This document shows, one piece after another, positions 47,675 through 58,637 of a DNA stretch of 64,000 bases (positions within the stretch are counted from its first letter, which is position 1; every line of letters starts with the position of its first letter). A model generated the notes under the pieces. That model was not told the origin of the DNA. It saw only the letters and a program-made list of their open reading frames with translations, and made no database searches. A program made the position numbers and the translations under genes. Source of the DNA: Chamaelirium japonicum (Eukaryota > Streptophyta > Magnoliopsida > Liliales > Melanthiaceae); assembly GCA_947650365.1 (NCBI GenBank), contig OX393552.1, positions 52,893,428-52,957,427 on the forward strand, given 5' to 3'.

Positions 47675-47827
47675 TTTTTTTTTTTTTTTTTGACATCGGC
47701 AGGTGTGAAATATTTCGGGCAATAAATCCACTTCGGGCACCGATCTACTCAAAAGTTTCCCTACGCACTCTTAGATAACTCAAGTGTGGGTGTGGGTAGG
47801 CGTGGGGGTGGGGGTGGGGGTGTGTGT

Positions 47828-47858
<31 letters not shown>

Positions 47859-47940
47859 GGGGGGAGGAATTGAACCCAAACCTCCTCACCAAAGCATCAG
47901 TTGCTTACCAACTCCTTTGGTTGTTGCAACTCATCCAAAC
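47675..47940 (-). mobile_element. tRNA-derived SINE, minus strand
   Basis: On the minus strand the head has an A-box-like AGTTGGTAAGCAACTGATG (about 47,895-47,913) and a B box GGGTTCAATTCC (47,866-47,877), the RNA polymerase III promoter of tRNA-derived SINEs, and ends in an A run (47,675-47,691, T on plus). A CA/C-rich microsatellite, poly-G on plus at 47,842-47,864, has grown between. Target duplications were not identified. Confidence 0.55.
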
Positions 47941-48477
47941 CTAATACACTCATTGCTCACTCTTATCTTAATTTCTGCACCACTCATTTGGCTTAATGGT
48001 GCATTTTCACGGCCTAATTTGAAAACTATATAACGCCACCCGAAAAAAAAAAAGAAGGAAAAGAAAACCCCAGCTGGAACTTGATTGGACTACCTTTTTT
48101 TTTTTTTTGACATAATCATAAAACCGCATTGTTTGGCGGTTGACAGCGGCAGGTTGCTGACGGAGCAGTGGACGATGGCCGGCAGGTGGTGGTTTGCTGC
48201 AGGCAGTAGTTGATAGTGGGTGTCGGCAGCCAATGGTGGTGAGCGAAAGAGTTACAACTATATGGGTTTGTACACCTATCTTTTTGGAATGAGTTTTTTT
48301 TTCATAAAAATTTTCAACTGATGCAGTTGGAACTCATCCCAAAATTCATGTTTGTTTTGGTTTGAAGACCACCCAAAGCTTGCTGATGTGTTAAGTTTGA
48401 AGACCATGTTACCCATTATTATGCCAAAAGCAAAGTTACTTTCATTGTATATTTTTTAATACCTATTCTACCCTTGT
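47941..48477. other. Spacer, nothing recognised
   Basis: Contains a T run near 48,095-48,109 and a GGC/GTGG-rich stretch at 48,125-48,240 of unknown origin that loosely resembles 53,790-53,930. No gene. Confidence 0.4.
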
Positions 48478-49185
48478 TGTGACGATCAAGATCCAAAAGC
48501 CAAGACTCTTGAGGCTGTGATGCCAAGATGGATGAGGTGAGGTGTCCAAGACCACCGAGTTAGCTCCACATCGCCTGGAAAGAAGGAGATCCTGAGCTAC
48601 TTTAATAATTTTCCCTCCCAAACATAAAAGATGCGTTTTAAAACCGTGCGCCTCCACGGATTTCGTAAGAACTTCGTAGTTAAGCGTGCTTGAGCAAGAG
48701 TAGTACTAGGATGGGTGACCCATCTAGGAAGTTCTCGTGCGGGCACGGGCAAGCGGACAATATTTTGTGTGTTTGGGATGGATGTTACAAAATGGTATCA
48801 GAGTTGGTTCTCCTCGGGATAAGGGGTCTAACCCTATACGAGGACGTGTAGCCCTTAAAGGGGGTGGATTGTGACGACCAAGATCCAATAAGCCAAGAGC
48901 CAAGACTCCTGAGACTGTGATGCCAAGATGGACGAGGTGTCCAAGGCCACCGAGTTAGCCTCACATCACCTGGAGAGAAGGAGATCATGAGCTACTTATA
49001 TAACTTCCCTACTCAAACATAGAAAACACGTTTTAAAATCGTGCGTCACTACGGATTTTGTAAGAACTCCGTAGTAAAGTGTGCTCAGGCAAGAGTAGTA
49101 CTAGGATGGGTGACCCCCCTGAGAAGTTCTCATGCGGGCACGCACAAAATGGGCAATATCTTGTGTATTTGGGGTGGATGTTACA
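48478..49185 (+). mobile_element. Complete Cassandra TRIM
   Basis: 5' LTR 48478-48789, primer site TGGTATCAGAG from 48793, polypurine tract TTAAAGGGGGTGGA, 3' LTR 48870-49185. Flanked by CTTGT and ATTGT, a 5-bp duplication with one change. Each LTR carries the 5S-like block (for example AGTAGTACTAGGATGGGTGA at about 48,698). The two LTRs differ at roughly a tenth of positions, so this insertion is old, several million years at usual rates. The element codes for nothing, as the family never does. Confidence 0.9.
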
Positions 49186-49489
49186 ATTGTATTGTTTAAC
49201 ATTGTATAGATTTCCACATAAAGATGAAAACAGTTCTGATTTAGACCTGACCTTTTTTTCATAAATTTTGACAAAAAATCTGATTGACTTTCTGGTATTT
49301 ATTTTTATTTATGATGTTAATGTCGTTTTGTCAACCCAATTGACAGGAGCTCAAAGGGTAATTTCAAAGGGGCGGGGGGAGGAGGAGTGTAACAAACTTA
49401 AACTTCAGAGGCCAAAGTGTAATTTACCTTATTTAATATATTAAGACTATAATATTTATAAACTTTGTTTAACACAAAATTTTTATTAA
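49186..49489. other. Spacer
   Basis: AT-rich, with a G-rich run at about 49,371-49,388. A phrase GGCCAAAGTGTAATTTACC near 49,410 resembles the end of a small MITE also seen at about 57,760, but no full element is visible. Confidence 0.35.
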
Positions 49490-49752
49490 ATTAAGGTTGC
49501 ATCCCAGTGGCAAAGCATTTACCACCGTTCGATGGGTTGTGGTGTCAAATCTTGTTGGTTTTCCTCCGGCCATATGGCAAGCCTATTTTTATGACGGATT
49601 TATTTGTGTTCTTGTGTGGCAATAGTACAGCCGTGGTATGATTCAATCCCTGGCTTGTCTTGTGCTATAAGCATTAATGAGTGATATGCTGACTCGTGAG
49701 TTTCCTTCCGAAAGAATGATTTTATTTTATATAGGGCCTTGTTTTTTTTTTA
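49490..49752 (+). mobile_element. SINE-like sequence with terminal T run
   Basis: A-box-like CATCCCAGTGGCAAAGCATT at about 49,500 and B-box-like GGTGTCAAATCTTG at about 49,551, then a body and a T run at 49,741-49,752. CCCAGTGGCAAAGC followed by a B box and a T tail is the build of plant Au-type SINEs. No target duplication found, so moderate at best. Confidence 0.4.
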
Positions 49753-49792
49753 ATATGGAGTTTCATGCTAGTTAAATGGGTTCGAGCCAGAT

Positions 49793-50047
49793 TTTTCAAA
49801 ACCAGACCGAAAGGCGAACCGAAAAGGCATACGGTTTGGTCCAAATCGATTCAAACCGGTGGTTCAACACCGTTAGAACCGCATAAAAATATATTTTTTA
49901 AAATAGATATTTACTAAATTCTTTAATGACAAGGTTTGATTCATGGGTTGGCAAACAAACCGATTTATTCAAAGACCGAACCAAAAACATGTTCTGGTTC
50001 CACTCCAAACCGGTTGAACCGCCCGGTCTAGTCCGGTTTTGAAAACA
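49793..50047. mobile_element. MITE with ~18-bp inverted ends
   Basis: TTTTCAAAACCAGACCG at the left and CGGTCTAGTCCGGTTTTGAAAA at the right are inverted with a few differences. The interior has further CCGGTT/AACCGG motifs. Length about 255 bp, no coding. A clear target duplication was not found, so the superfamily is open. Confidence 0.6.
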
Positions 50048-50437
50048 CAGGTTGGAGCCTTAGGTTTTATGAGATAGTTTGGACCTTGAGGGTTTTCTTT
50101 TCATACAGGCCCCCTAGGCAACAACTCTAGTGACCTTATGGTTGAGCCGACCTGCGACCTTACTTAGATTTTGACCCATTTTTGATACTTCAGTTGGTTG
50201 AAAATGATATTTGCAAACATGTGTTTTTACATAAATAAAGGAGAACCAACAAATGGTATAGCACACAAATGTGTAGAAAAGAAGAATTATATAACAAAGT
50301 ATTCTATACATATTAGGACAAAGAATTTCACAGAAAATAATTAGTAAATATAAGAACAAAAGTAGTCCAAGATTAACTACATTTAAGCAAAACTGTCATA
50401 GACTTAGTGATTTTGTATTGCACAACCCATGATCTTC

Positions 50438-50440
<3 letters not shown>
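50048..50440. other. Spacer
   Basis: AT-rich with no recognised gene or repeat. Confidence 0.4.
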
Positions 50441-50506
<66 letters not shown>

Positions 50507-50525
50507 ACGCGCGCGCGCACATGCA
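50441..50525 (+). repeat. (TC)n followed by alternating GC
   Basis: About 27 TC repeats then CGCGCGCGCGCACGCGCGCG. Alternating purine-pyrimidine GC runs can adopt Z-DNA. Open frames here are artefacts. Confidence 0.95.
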
Positions 50526-51040
50526 CACAAAAGAAAAGGAGATGTCATGGAAGAGAACTTTATTACTTGAAAGACTGGTTGCCCGGCATATGCATTACAC
50601 CAATTGAGCAAAGATTCTTTAGCATTGAAATATTTTTCAAACATCTATACAAACTAATTAATTTTTGAAAAACTCGTGGATAACATTTTCTTGCTATAAA
50701 CACATATTGTTAGGCTAATCATGCAAATAATTTTCAAAAAACTAAACAAAACACAACTAATTTTAAAAAAACTCACTAACAATATTTTCTCTCTCCCGAA
50801 TGCACGTGCCCCTTGGGCAAAGATTCTTATAGAATACGCCATGCATATAGTTTTCAAAAGATATGCAAAATGTCAAGGGTCTATTTGCCGTTTTTAATTA
50901 GAAATAAAAAATATGAAAGTGAAAACATGTTTGACCAATTATTTTACTTTTTATTTTTCAAAACAGAAAGTAAATATTTTGAATACACAGAAAACAAAAT
51001 GGATTATTCTCTTTCATTACTTAGGGTGCATTCGAAAATA
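50526..51040. other. AT-rich spacer
   Basis: Short frames only; CTAATTTTTAAAAA-like motifs recur. No gene recognised. Confidence 0.4.
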
Positions 51041-51535
51041 TTACCTTTACAATATTTTCTGTCTATATTATCCTCTATCTACATTACGTATTGTCTCTTT
51101 ATAACATTCTCTCTCTAACAATTCTTTTCATAAAATACATTCTTTCACTACAATATTCTCTCTCTACCACATCTATTCCCTCCTTTTCTCCCCACACAAT
51201 TCTCTTTCTGTAATACTTTCTCTCTCCCTACAACATTTTATGTCTGCCATTTTCACTATACACCATATATCCTACTCACAATATTTTCTTTCTCTATAAT
51301 ATGTACTCTCTAAAACATTTTCTATATAATATTTTCTTTCTCTATAATATGTATTCTCCCTATAACATCTTCTTTATCTATAACATTTCTCTACAACATT
51401 TACTATCTTCATCCTTTTCTCTGTATAGTATGTTTCACTCCCTAAACATCTCTCTATAGTACTTTCTTTCTATAAGATTTTGTACAACATTCTCTCTCTA
51501 CAACCTTTTTCTTTACAACATTCTCTCAATTACAT
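51040..51535 (+). repeat. Degenerate CTCTCTACAACATT repeat region
   Basis: About 500 bp of irregular units such as TTCTCTCTCTATAACATTTT, CTCTACAACATTCTC and TCTATAATATGTA. No fixed period. It ends at the LTR that follows and looks like a decayed microsatellite. Confidence 0.65.
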
Positions 51536-52850
51536 TGTTGTTGCCCGTTTAATTGCCTTCATCAGACAATCGAGTACAACTCACGCAACAAAACTCAGCA
51601 CTCATTAGGATCGATTTCTTGTATCAGATGGCCAAGTGTAATTTCCTTCATCAGATGCTCGAGTGCGATTCACTGCACCAGAACAAAGGAGCACATGATA
51701 GAAAATATATCTATTACCACATATAATTGCAAATAGATCCTCCAACGAATCAATTGCATAACACAATCACAATCTTAAGCAATAGAAATAATAAAGCACA
51801 GAGCAAGAAAAAAAAAATCCAAAATCCAAACACAAAGTACAAAGAGAAGGAACAAATATTTTATGTGGAAACCCTTGTGGAAGAAAGCCACGGACGAAGA
51901 TGATCGATGATCCACTATAATGCTGAAAACAGGAAGTTACAAGTAACACTCAACCTCAATGAGAAGACCCTAATCCCCCCAGGGTTTCTCTTCCTATCAA
52001 GAATCTCACCAAGTCCTTCTCAAATAGCTCGTCTTTAAGTTTGGCCCCAAAGTACTATTTGTATAGTATATTGTTTACAATACACAAAAGACCCAAAACC
52101 CAAAAGGAATGGATTCCTGAAGAGAAACTGATCGGTTGGTCTTAAGATCCAATCGGTCGGTTAAACCTCAACCTGAGAAAACATTGTCATGAGTAAATCT
52201 GATCAGTCTGTAATAGAAATTGATTGGTCTTCTAGAACATATATTTCATGTACAACAAAATCTATTGGTCGATTTAGACTACTGATCGATTGTGCAATAA
52301 GTTTCCCTATAATTTATAATTTAGCTATAACTCAACAATTCTTCACCTTGGCGAAATTTTTCCTCGGATCTAATCGTCATCTCCACTGCACCCTAAAGGT
52401 ACAAAACTCTGCGGTGTTCGAAAACATATCCTGAAGATGCACCAAAACACCCTAACGGTGTTAGCACCCCAAAGGTACAAAACTCTTTCAAATCATCCTG
52501 ATTAAGTTCAAGCAATGCTTAAACTTTAGTAACTATAGCCAAATTTGTCAACATGTTGGGAGGATCTTGCATGTGATTATTCTTTACAGAAATAACCCTA
52601 TCCTTGATATATCGTTTGAACAAAGTGATACCGGATATCAATTTTGTTTCATCCGTGAGTGATGAACCTGATCATCATTCGCCAAATAGATAGCGCTCTG
52701 GCTATCCAAAATATCACAACATTGGACTACGAAAGACCAAGCTGACCAACAATGTATTCGAGCCAAATCGCCTCCTGGGACATCTTTGTTATAGGCTTAT
52801 AGCCGTGTATCTTGCCCTTGTCATCGACAATGCAACATTGTTATGTGACC
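51536..52850 (-). mobile_element. Ty1/copia LTR and 3' end
   Basis: On the minus strand the LTR starts TGTTGAGTTATAGC at 52,337 and runs to about 51,536. Its left limit is less sure. Just before it lies a polypurine tract (AAGGTGAAGAAT). From 52,338 to 52,850 the minus strand carries remnants of the copia C-terminal (RNase H) region. The rest of the element is absent. Fossil, broken. Confidence 0.6.
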
Positions 52851-54479
52851 ACAAATGAAATGATTTTGATTCGATCCGTTTGGTGAAGTCAAGGCCAAAA
52901 GGGCCTTTATAAGTTGGTTCTTGGAGTCCAGTGTTGCTTTTAGTAAAACCACTGGGTTTCTATCAATAGTCAAGTTTGCTTTATAAATTAGGTTTCAATT
53001 TATAAATGGATTTAGTTCTATTTAATTGATCGAACCAATTTGGTTGATTGAACCTATTGGACTAAATCCAATTCAGTTAGTTGGGGGCCCAATTAGTTCC
53101 ACCCAAATTAAATTAGGCGGATCTCAACTATTTCGGTCAATCCATTTTAGGTGGCTGAGCCCGATTGGTTGAACCTATTATACTACTAGTGCATGCCCGT
53201 GCTTGTCGGCACTGCAGCGGGCCGCCTTCGGCGGCAACACACCTAAACACCTTTGGTAACAAAACACTTTCGACGATAACACCGACATTCATAGGGACAC
53301 CCATTTCCTCAGCCGTGTCGATGATTGGCATGAAGCGGGCGCCTTCGGCGCGACCAACTCCGTCTCCCCCTATAATCGATCAATCACAGTTATTTCTATT
53401 CGAACGGATTCCTCGAGATTGAGTCGATGGTTTGGGACGGTTGAAATTTCAGCAGGCGGGTTTATAGCCGTTGATGCGAACAACGATCACGAAATGAACG
53501 GTCAAGTTTAGCGCAGTTTAAATGGGCCGGGATTTTAGAGGTTTAGTGCATTTTAAATCGGTCGAGATTTGAAACCAAGGAGAGGGAGTTGATTGACTGC
53601 GAAATAGAGATCGTGCGTTGATTTTTGAATGAATGGTTAGATCTATTCGGTTCATTTTTGTCCAGTCAGCTTCTGTTTTGTCTAGTCAGCACAAAATCGA
53701 CGTGCCATACATGTTATATAAATTTCAGCTAATTCAATGATGTAGAGGGCTTAATCGTCAACCAGGTTCGAGTGGTGGTTGAATTGACATCGATTGAAGG
53801 CGGGGCGACGGTCCGGTAGGTGATGGACGATGGTCGGTGGTGGTTTGATTGGCAGTAGAAGACGGTAAGCGACGGTCCGATGTGGGGTGGCCGACGGGTG
53901 GCGTCCAACGACGACGATGGGGGTCGGGTGGCTCGTTGATTAGGGAGGGGAGAGGGCTCCTTGGGATTTGTGTAGGAAATGAGTGTAGGGAGGCCTATAT
54001 ATAGTGTTTTTGTTAATATGAAGAGTTGGACGTTTATTTCATAAATTTCCTATATTTATAACCTTTTAAATAAGTTTAGGTTAAAAATAAACAATCTCCT
54101 CTCTGCTGTAAAGAGGAAAGCTGAATGTTTTTTTCGCTTATATGACCCTTTAGTTTAATAGGATTGTTTATATTGCTTTTCTATATTTTTAGTAATAAGA
54201 GGCTTAGGGTCTCATGGTTAAGAATGAGAATTTTTATCTGGATGACTAGGGTTCAAATCCTACAATTGAGAATTTTCTTTTATTTTTGTCATCTATCAGT
54301 GATCGTCAAAAAATATCAAAATTATATATGAAATTGAACGATTAGACCAACCCGATGCAATGGTCACATTGGATTTCGAATTTGGTATTTTTATAGTTTG
54401 AAACATGTTTTGACATTAGTAAATGGATAAGAATTTTCATTTTGTCTCGGAGCATTATTTTTTACCAGATTTTCCTTTA
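52851..54479. other. Mixed repeats, no gene
   Basis: At 52,860-53,170 an AT-rich stretch with repeated TTGATCGAACC/TTGGTTGATTGAACC. At 53,173 ACTACTAGTGCATGCCCGTG begins a GC-rich segment of unknown origin with GCCTTCGGCG motifs twice (53,225; 53,342). A 60-80-codon frame on either strand (53,137-53,422) has no recognised family. GACGG-rich text follows at 53,790-53,950. Confidence 0.4.
54170..54310 (+). mobile_element. SINE-like tRNA-derived fragment
   Basis: A-box-like GGTCTCATGGTTAAGAATGA near 54,208 and B box GGTTCAAATCC at 54,250-54,260, about 40 bases apart as in a tRNA, then a T-rich tail. No cloverleaf, so not a working tRNA gene. Confidence 0.45.
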
Positions 54480-54669
54480 TTAACCTGACGTGGCATGATC
54501 ATAGCCATTCGTTGCACCCAGTGAATCACACTTAGCCCCAACCGGCAGTCAAAGGGAATATTATGATCGAGTGCATGTAAATTTAGGTTGGTGAAAAGAA
54601 AGTTGAAAAAACGAGTTGGCAGAATAGCGTTGCTCATTTAGTAAAACTAGTGGGAATCCCAGGCAATGC

Positions 54670-54745
<76 letters not shown>

Positions 54746-56048
54746 GTTATTGTGGTGCTATAGTAATGAGAGTAAACTTTTTTACTAGCCACTTAGTGTT
54801 AAGTCCCTGACAATAGATATGCTTGATGATAAGGACATACAAAGAGATGGTTTTGCACCAGCTCACTCCCAAAAATATGTATTTACAACCAGTCCCTCTG
54901 TTGACATTTTCTCTTCGTTAAATGACAAAACTGCCCCTAATCCTAAAACCACAAATGTTACTCGTCATTGTAGTGAACAATAACAATATGCAATTGTTAC
55001 TCTTTAGCTATAATACTTTGCAAATTGTTACTCTTTTGATACAATGATTTCACTATAGCATCTATAGTGACTGCTACATTGACTTCATTGTAGCAAAAAA
55101 TAACAATCTATAAAATACTATAATCTGTAGCAAAGAGTAACAATCTCAAATTCTTGTAGTAGATTGTTACTCTTTGCAACAATGAAATCATTGTAGCAGT
55201 CTATAGTGATATCACTGTAGCGGCTATAGTAAAATAAATATAGCAGCTACACTGAAGTGTGATTTCAAAGAAATGCAACTCTTTTATTGCCGAATTGTTA
55301 TTCTTTATGTGATTTCCCTGTACCCTTACATGTAGCGGTAAAATGAGCATTTTCTAAACTGCAGGACCTAGCGCTAAAGCATCTCTTTGCCTATCCTTAT
55401 TGTTAAATACGATATGTTTGACAGACTATAGACCACTTTACCCAAATCCAAATTCAGCTATTGTAGTGATATAATAGCCGGAGTATCAAACAATCCTCGT
55501 CGTCTTCCCACTTATTAGCGCTACACTAACTGGGGGGTTTTGTTATATGAGGCCCCCTCTAGTGCGATCCTGCTGGTGTGACCCAATTGGTGCGATTCGA
55601 GCACTGTGAGCCATCCAATTTAATTTTTATGGTTGTGATGCATTGTTTGGGCGGTGCATGCATCACAACTAACATATGTTGGCTCGTTGTGGGCTGTTGG
55701 ATTTAATTTGTATGACTGTGGTGCATTGTTTGGGTGGTGCATGCATTATAGCTTACATCCATATATTTGCGGTGCTTTATTGTATATGTTGCACTACTTC
55801 CATTGCATATGTTACAATAGGCGGCTGGGCGGGCTGGACGGTGCATGCACGCTAACATCTATATGTTGTTGTGCTCCACTACATATGCATACTTTCAATG
55901 CATATGTTACTCGTCAGGGTCGCATCAAATGGATCACACCAACATGATCGTACTTGAAGGGTTCTATTAGTTATATTAGATATATATCAAATTACAAAAA
56001 AGTGCTATTTAACCCCGATGGTCTACACATTTCTTTTAACGAGAATGA
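54480..56048 (+). repeat. Large tandem repeat, copy 1
   Basis: Copy 1 of a unit repeated at 56,049-58,046. Both share TAGTGGGAATCCCA, a (GA)n tract (54,672-54,740 here), GTTATTGTGGTG, CTACTAGCCACTTAGTGTTA-like text, a cluster of GTAACAAT/ATTGTTAC motifs near 55,000-55,300, and two copies of a ~105-bp subrepeat with GATGCATTGTTTGGGCGGTG. No protein family recognised. Confidence 0.75.
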
Positions 56049-56229
56049 TGTGTCCCGATCATAGCCTTCCATTGCACTCGGCCCCGCCCAATGAATTGCA
56101 CGATGTGATTGGATACCACGTCATACCTGATGTTATTTGTGTTTTTTTTGTAGGTAATTAAGTTGTTATTATTTGTTAACAAAATAGCATTGCTAATTTA
56201 GTAATACTAGTGGGAATCCCAGACAATGC

Positions 56230-56294
<65 letters not shown>

Positions 56295-58046
56295 GGTTAT
56301 TGTGGTGTTACAGTAATGAGAGGAAATTTTTTTACTAGCCACTTAGTGTTAGGTCCCTGACAACAGATCCGCAAGATGAAAAGGACAGACAAAGAGATGG
56401 TTGCACCAGCTCCTTGCCAAAAATGATGTATTTACACCAAGTCCCTCAGTTAACATTCTCTCCGTTAAATGACAAAACTACCCCTAATCCTAAAATCACA
56501 AATGTTACTCTTCATTGTAGCGAATAGTAACAACATGCAACTGTTACTTTTTAACTCAAATACTTGCAAATTGTTACTCTTTTGCAAAGAGCAACAATCT
56601 CAAAGTTCTGTAGTAGATTGTTACTCTTTGCTACAATGAATTCACTGTAGCAATCTACAATGATATCACTATAGCGGCTACATTAAAATTAAATATCACT
56701 ATAGCAACATCAATAAAACCAATGTAGCAGCTACAATGAAATGTGATTTCAAATAAATGCGACTCTTTATTACTGAATTGCTATTTTTTATGTGATTTTC
56801 CTGTACCCCCTACATGTAGGGGTAAAATGAATATTTTCTAAACTGCATGACCTAACGCTAAAGCATCACTTTACTTGTCCTTATCGTTAAATACGATCTA
56901 TTTGACAGGCTATAGACTACTTTGCCCAAAATCAAACCCCAGCTACTATAGTGTTACAATAACCGGAGTATCGGGCAATCCTCGCCATCTTCCCTCTGAT
57001 TAGCGCTACACTAAATGGGGGTTTGGTTATATGAGGCCCCCTCTAGTATGATTCTGTTGATGCGATTCAAGTACTATGGGATGTCCAATTTAATTTTTAT
57101 GGCTATGATGCATTGTTTGGGCAGTGCATGCATCATAGCTAACATATATATGTTGGCTCGCTGTGGGGCGTTGGATTTAATTTATATGTCTGTGGTGCAT
57201 TGTTTGGGTGGTGTATGCATCACAGCTAACATATGTTTGCTCGCCAACATCTATATGTTGTGGTGTTCTATTACATGCGTTGCACTGTTTCCATAGCATA
57301 TGTTACACTAACCAGCTGGGGCGGGCTGGATGGTGCATGCACAATAACATCTACATGTTGCTGTGCTCATCTACATATGCATGGGCGGATCTAATAGTTG
57401 GCTCGGCCGGGCTATAGCCCAGCCGAGTTTTGAGAAAAACTAATCCATATTATTATATTATTAAGTACATGTCTTAGCCCGCATCAACCCAGTGAGGCCC
57501 TTAGCACCTTGCGACACGTACGTGAATCTCGTGCTATCGCCTCTGAGTCCTCACGAAACGTAAATGGCTGCCAAAAACACTTAACCCCCCTATAGTTTAC
57601 TTTGTTCCAAAACGCTCCCTAAAGTTTAAAATGTTAGCACAATACTCCTTTTGTCAACTACTTAATTTCTCCCATTTTGTAATTTTTATTTGACTTCAAT
57701 GGGGCAAAATGTAGTTTTTTAACTATAGAGGGGTTAAATGTTTTTGAGCTAAAATTCAGGAGGACAAAGTGTAATTAACCCTTTTTTATATTAATATAAT
57801 TTCTAGTACCATCGATGTTCGCTTAAAAAATTTTGCTTAGTATTTCTTTATAAAGTAAAAATTTTATTGTAAAAAAAAACTAGTTTTGTTTTAGCCTAGC
57901 CCAAAAAAAATTTCTGGCCCCTGTACATATGTTGCATTTTCCAAGTGCATATATTGACAGGGTTGCATCAAGTGGATCGTACTTGAGGGATTCAATTGGT
58001 TATACTAAATTATGGAAAATACTTTCTATTTTTTTTTAATGTGAAT
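56049..58046 (+). repeat. Large tandem repeat, copy 2 (with insertion)
   Basis: Second copy of the unit; (GA)n tract at 56,232-56,292. It is longer than copy 1 because of the hAT-like insertion at 57,380-57,923. GATGTGTCCCGATCAT marks the junctions (about 56,049 and 58,047), with a diverged version at about 54,489. The copies differ by about 10-15% by eye. Confidence 0.75.
57380..57923. mobile_element. hAT (Tip100-like) non-autonomous element
   Basis: Perfect 8-bp duplication TACATATG (57372-57379, 57924-57931). Ends CATGGGCGGATCTA and CTGGCCCCTG are near the CAGGGGCGGA consensus of Tip100-type hAT elements. 544 bp, no coding. A smaller MITE-like sequence (ACTTAACCCCCCTATAG ... CAAAGTGTAATTAACCC) appears nested at about 57,577-57,783. 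Copy 1 of the surrounding repeat lacks the insertion. Confidence 0.8.
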
Positions 58047-58370
58047 GATGTGTCCCGATCATAACCGTCTGTTGTACTCGGCCGAATTGCACGCTGTGAT
58101 TGGATACCACGTCATTCCCAAGTAAGCTGCTGTTATTATTTGTTAAGCTCGGAAAGCAGCATTAGTTTAGGGGATAGTCCACATCATCCTTGACTGTCTA
58201 CCTCATCACGTGACCATTTGCACGTGATGAGAGAGATCATGAGGTCTTATACGTAGTCTAGCGAGCGTACGATGGGTAGTTCCGTAAATAAAGAGAATTT
58301 AAAGGGTATATTAGAGGCGCCCGTTCCCTACTAGTATCCCGTCGGCTTTCTGAACCAAGGGCGGGGAAGG
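58047..58370. other. Spacer at the end of the tandem repeat
   Basis: Starts with a partial third unit (to about 58,145: GATTGGATACCACGTCATTC), then unassigned sequence. Confidence 0.4.
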
Positions 58371-58637
58371 TGGAGAGAGAGAAAGAGAGGGAGGGAGGGA
58401 GAGCGAGAGGGGTAACTAGGGTTTCTGCGCCGTTAATGGCGGTTAGGGTTTTGTACTGATCTCCAACGACCAGGCCTCGTCCCCCTTGTAGCGGCGCTGG
58501 AAATCCTTCAAATCCCTCTCCTTGACTGCAAATCCCTCGGTAGCGACTTCCAGTCCATCGTCAAGAAGCTCCTGCAGTGAGGAATTAGCGATGGGCCCGC
58601 AAGGGAAGCCGTCCAATACTTCGAATTCTATGCAGGT
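58371..58637 (+). other. Possible orphan first exon of a host gene
   Basis: A GA-rich leader, two AGGGTTT motifs, then a GC-rich block ending at a good donor (TATGCAG/GTTAGT, 58,636). ATGGGCCCGCAAGGGAAGCC at about 58,590 opens a short frame (MGPQGKPSNTSNSMQ) to the donor. A second frame just upstream reads LDCKSLGSDFQSIVKKLLQ and, after a stop, SDGPAREAVQYFEFYA, which looks like real protein text, perhaps a captured or decayed exon. No following exon was found before the gypsy remnant. I cannot name the family. Confidence 0.3.

Noticed and set aside
50396-50668. Short proteins with Ser-Leu or Arg-Glu repeats
   Set aside because: Translations of the (TC)n and GC microsatellite.
53137-53422. 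Small gene on either strand in GC-rich DNA
   Set aside because: Overlapping short frames on both strands reflect GC content; no recognisable family and no promoter.
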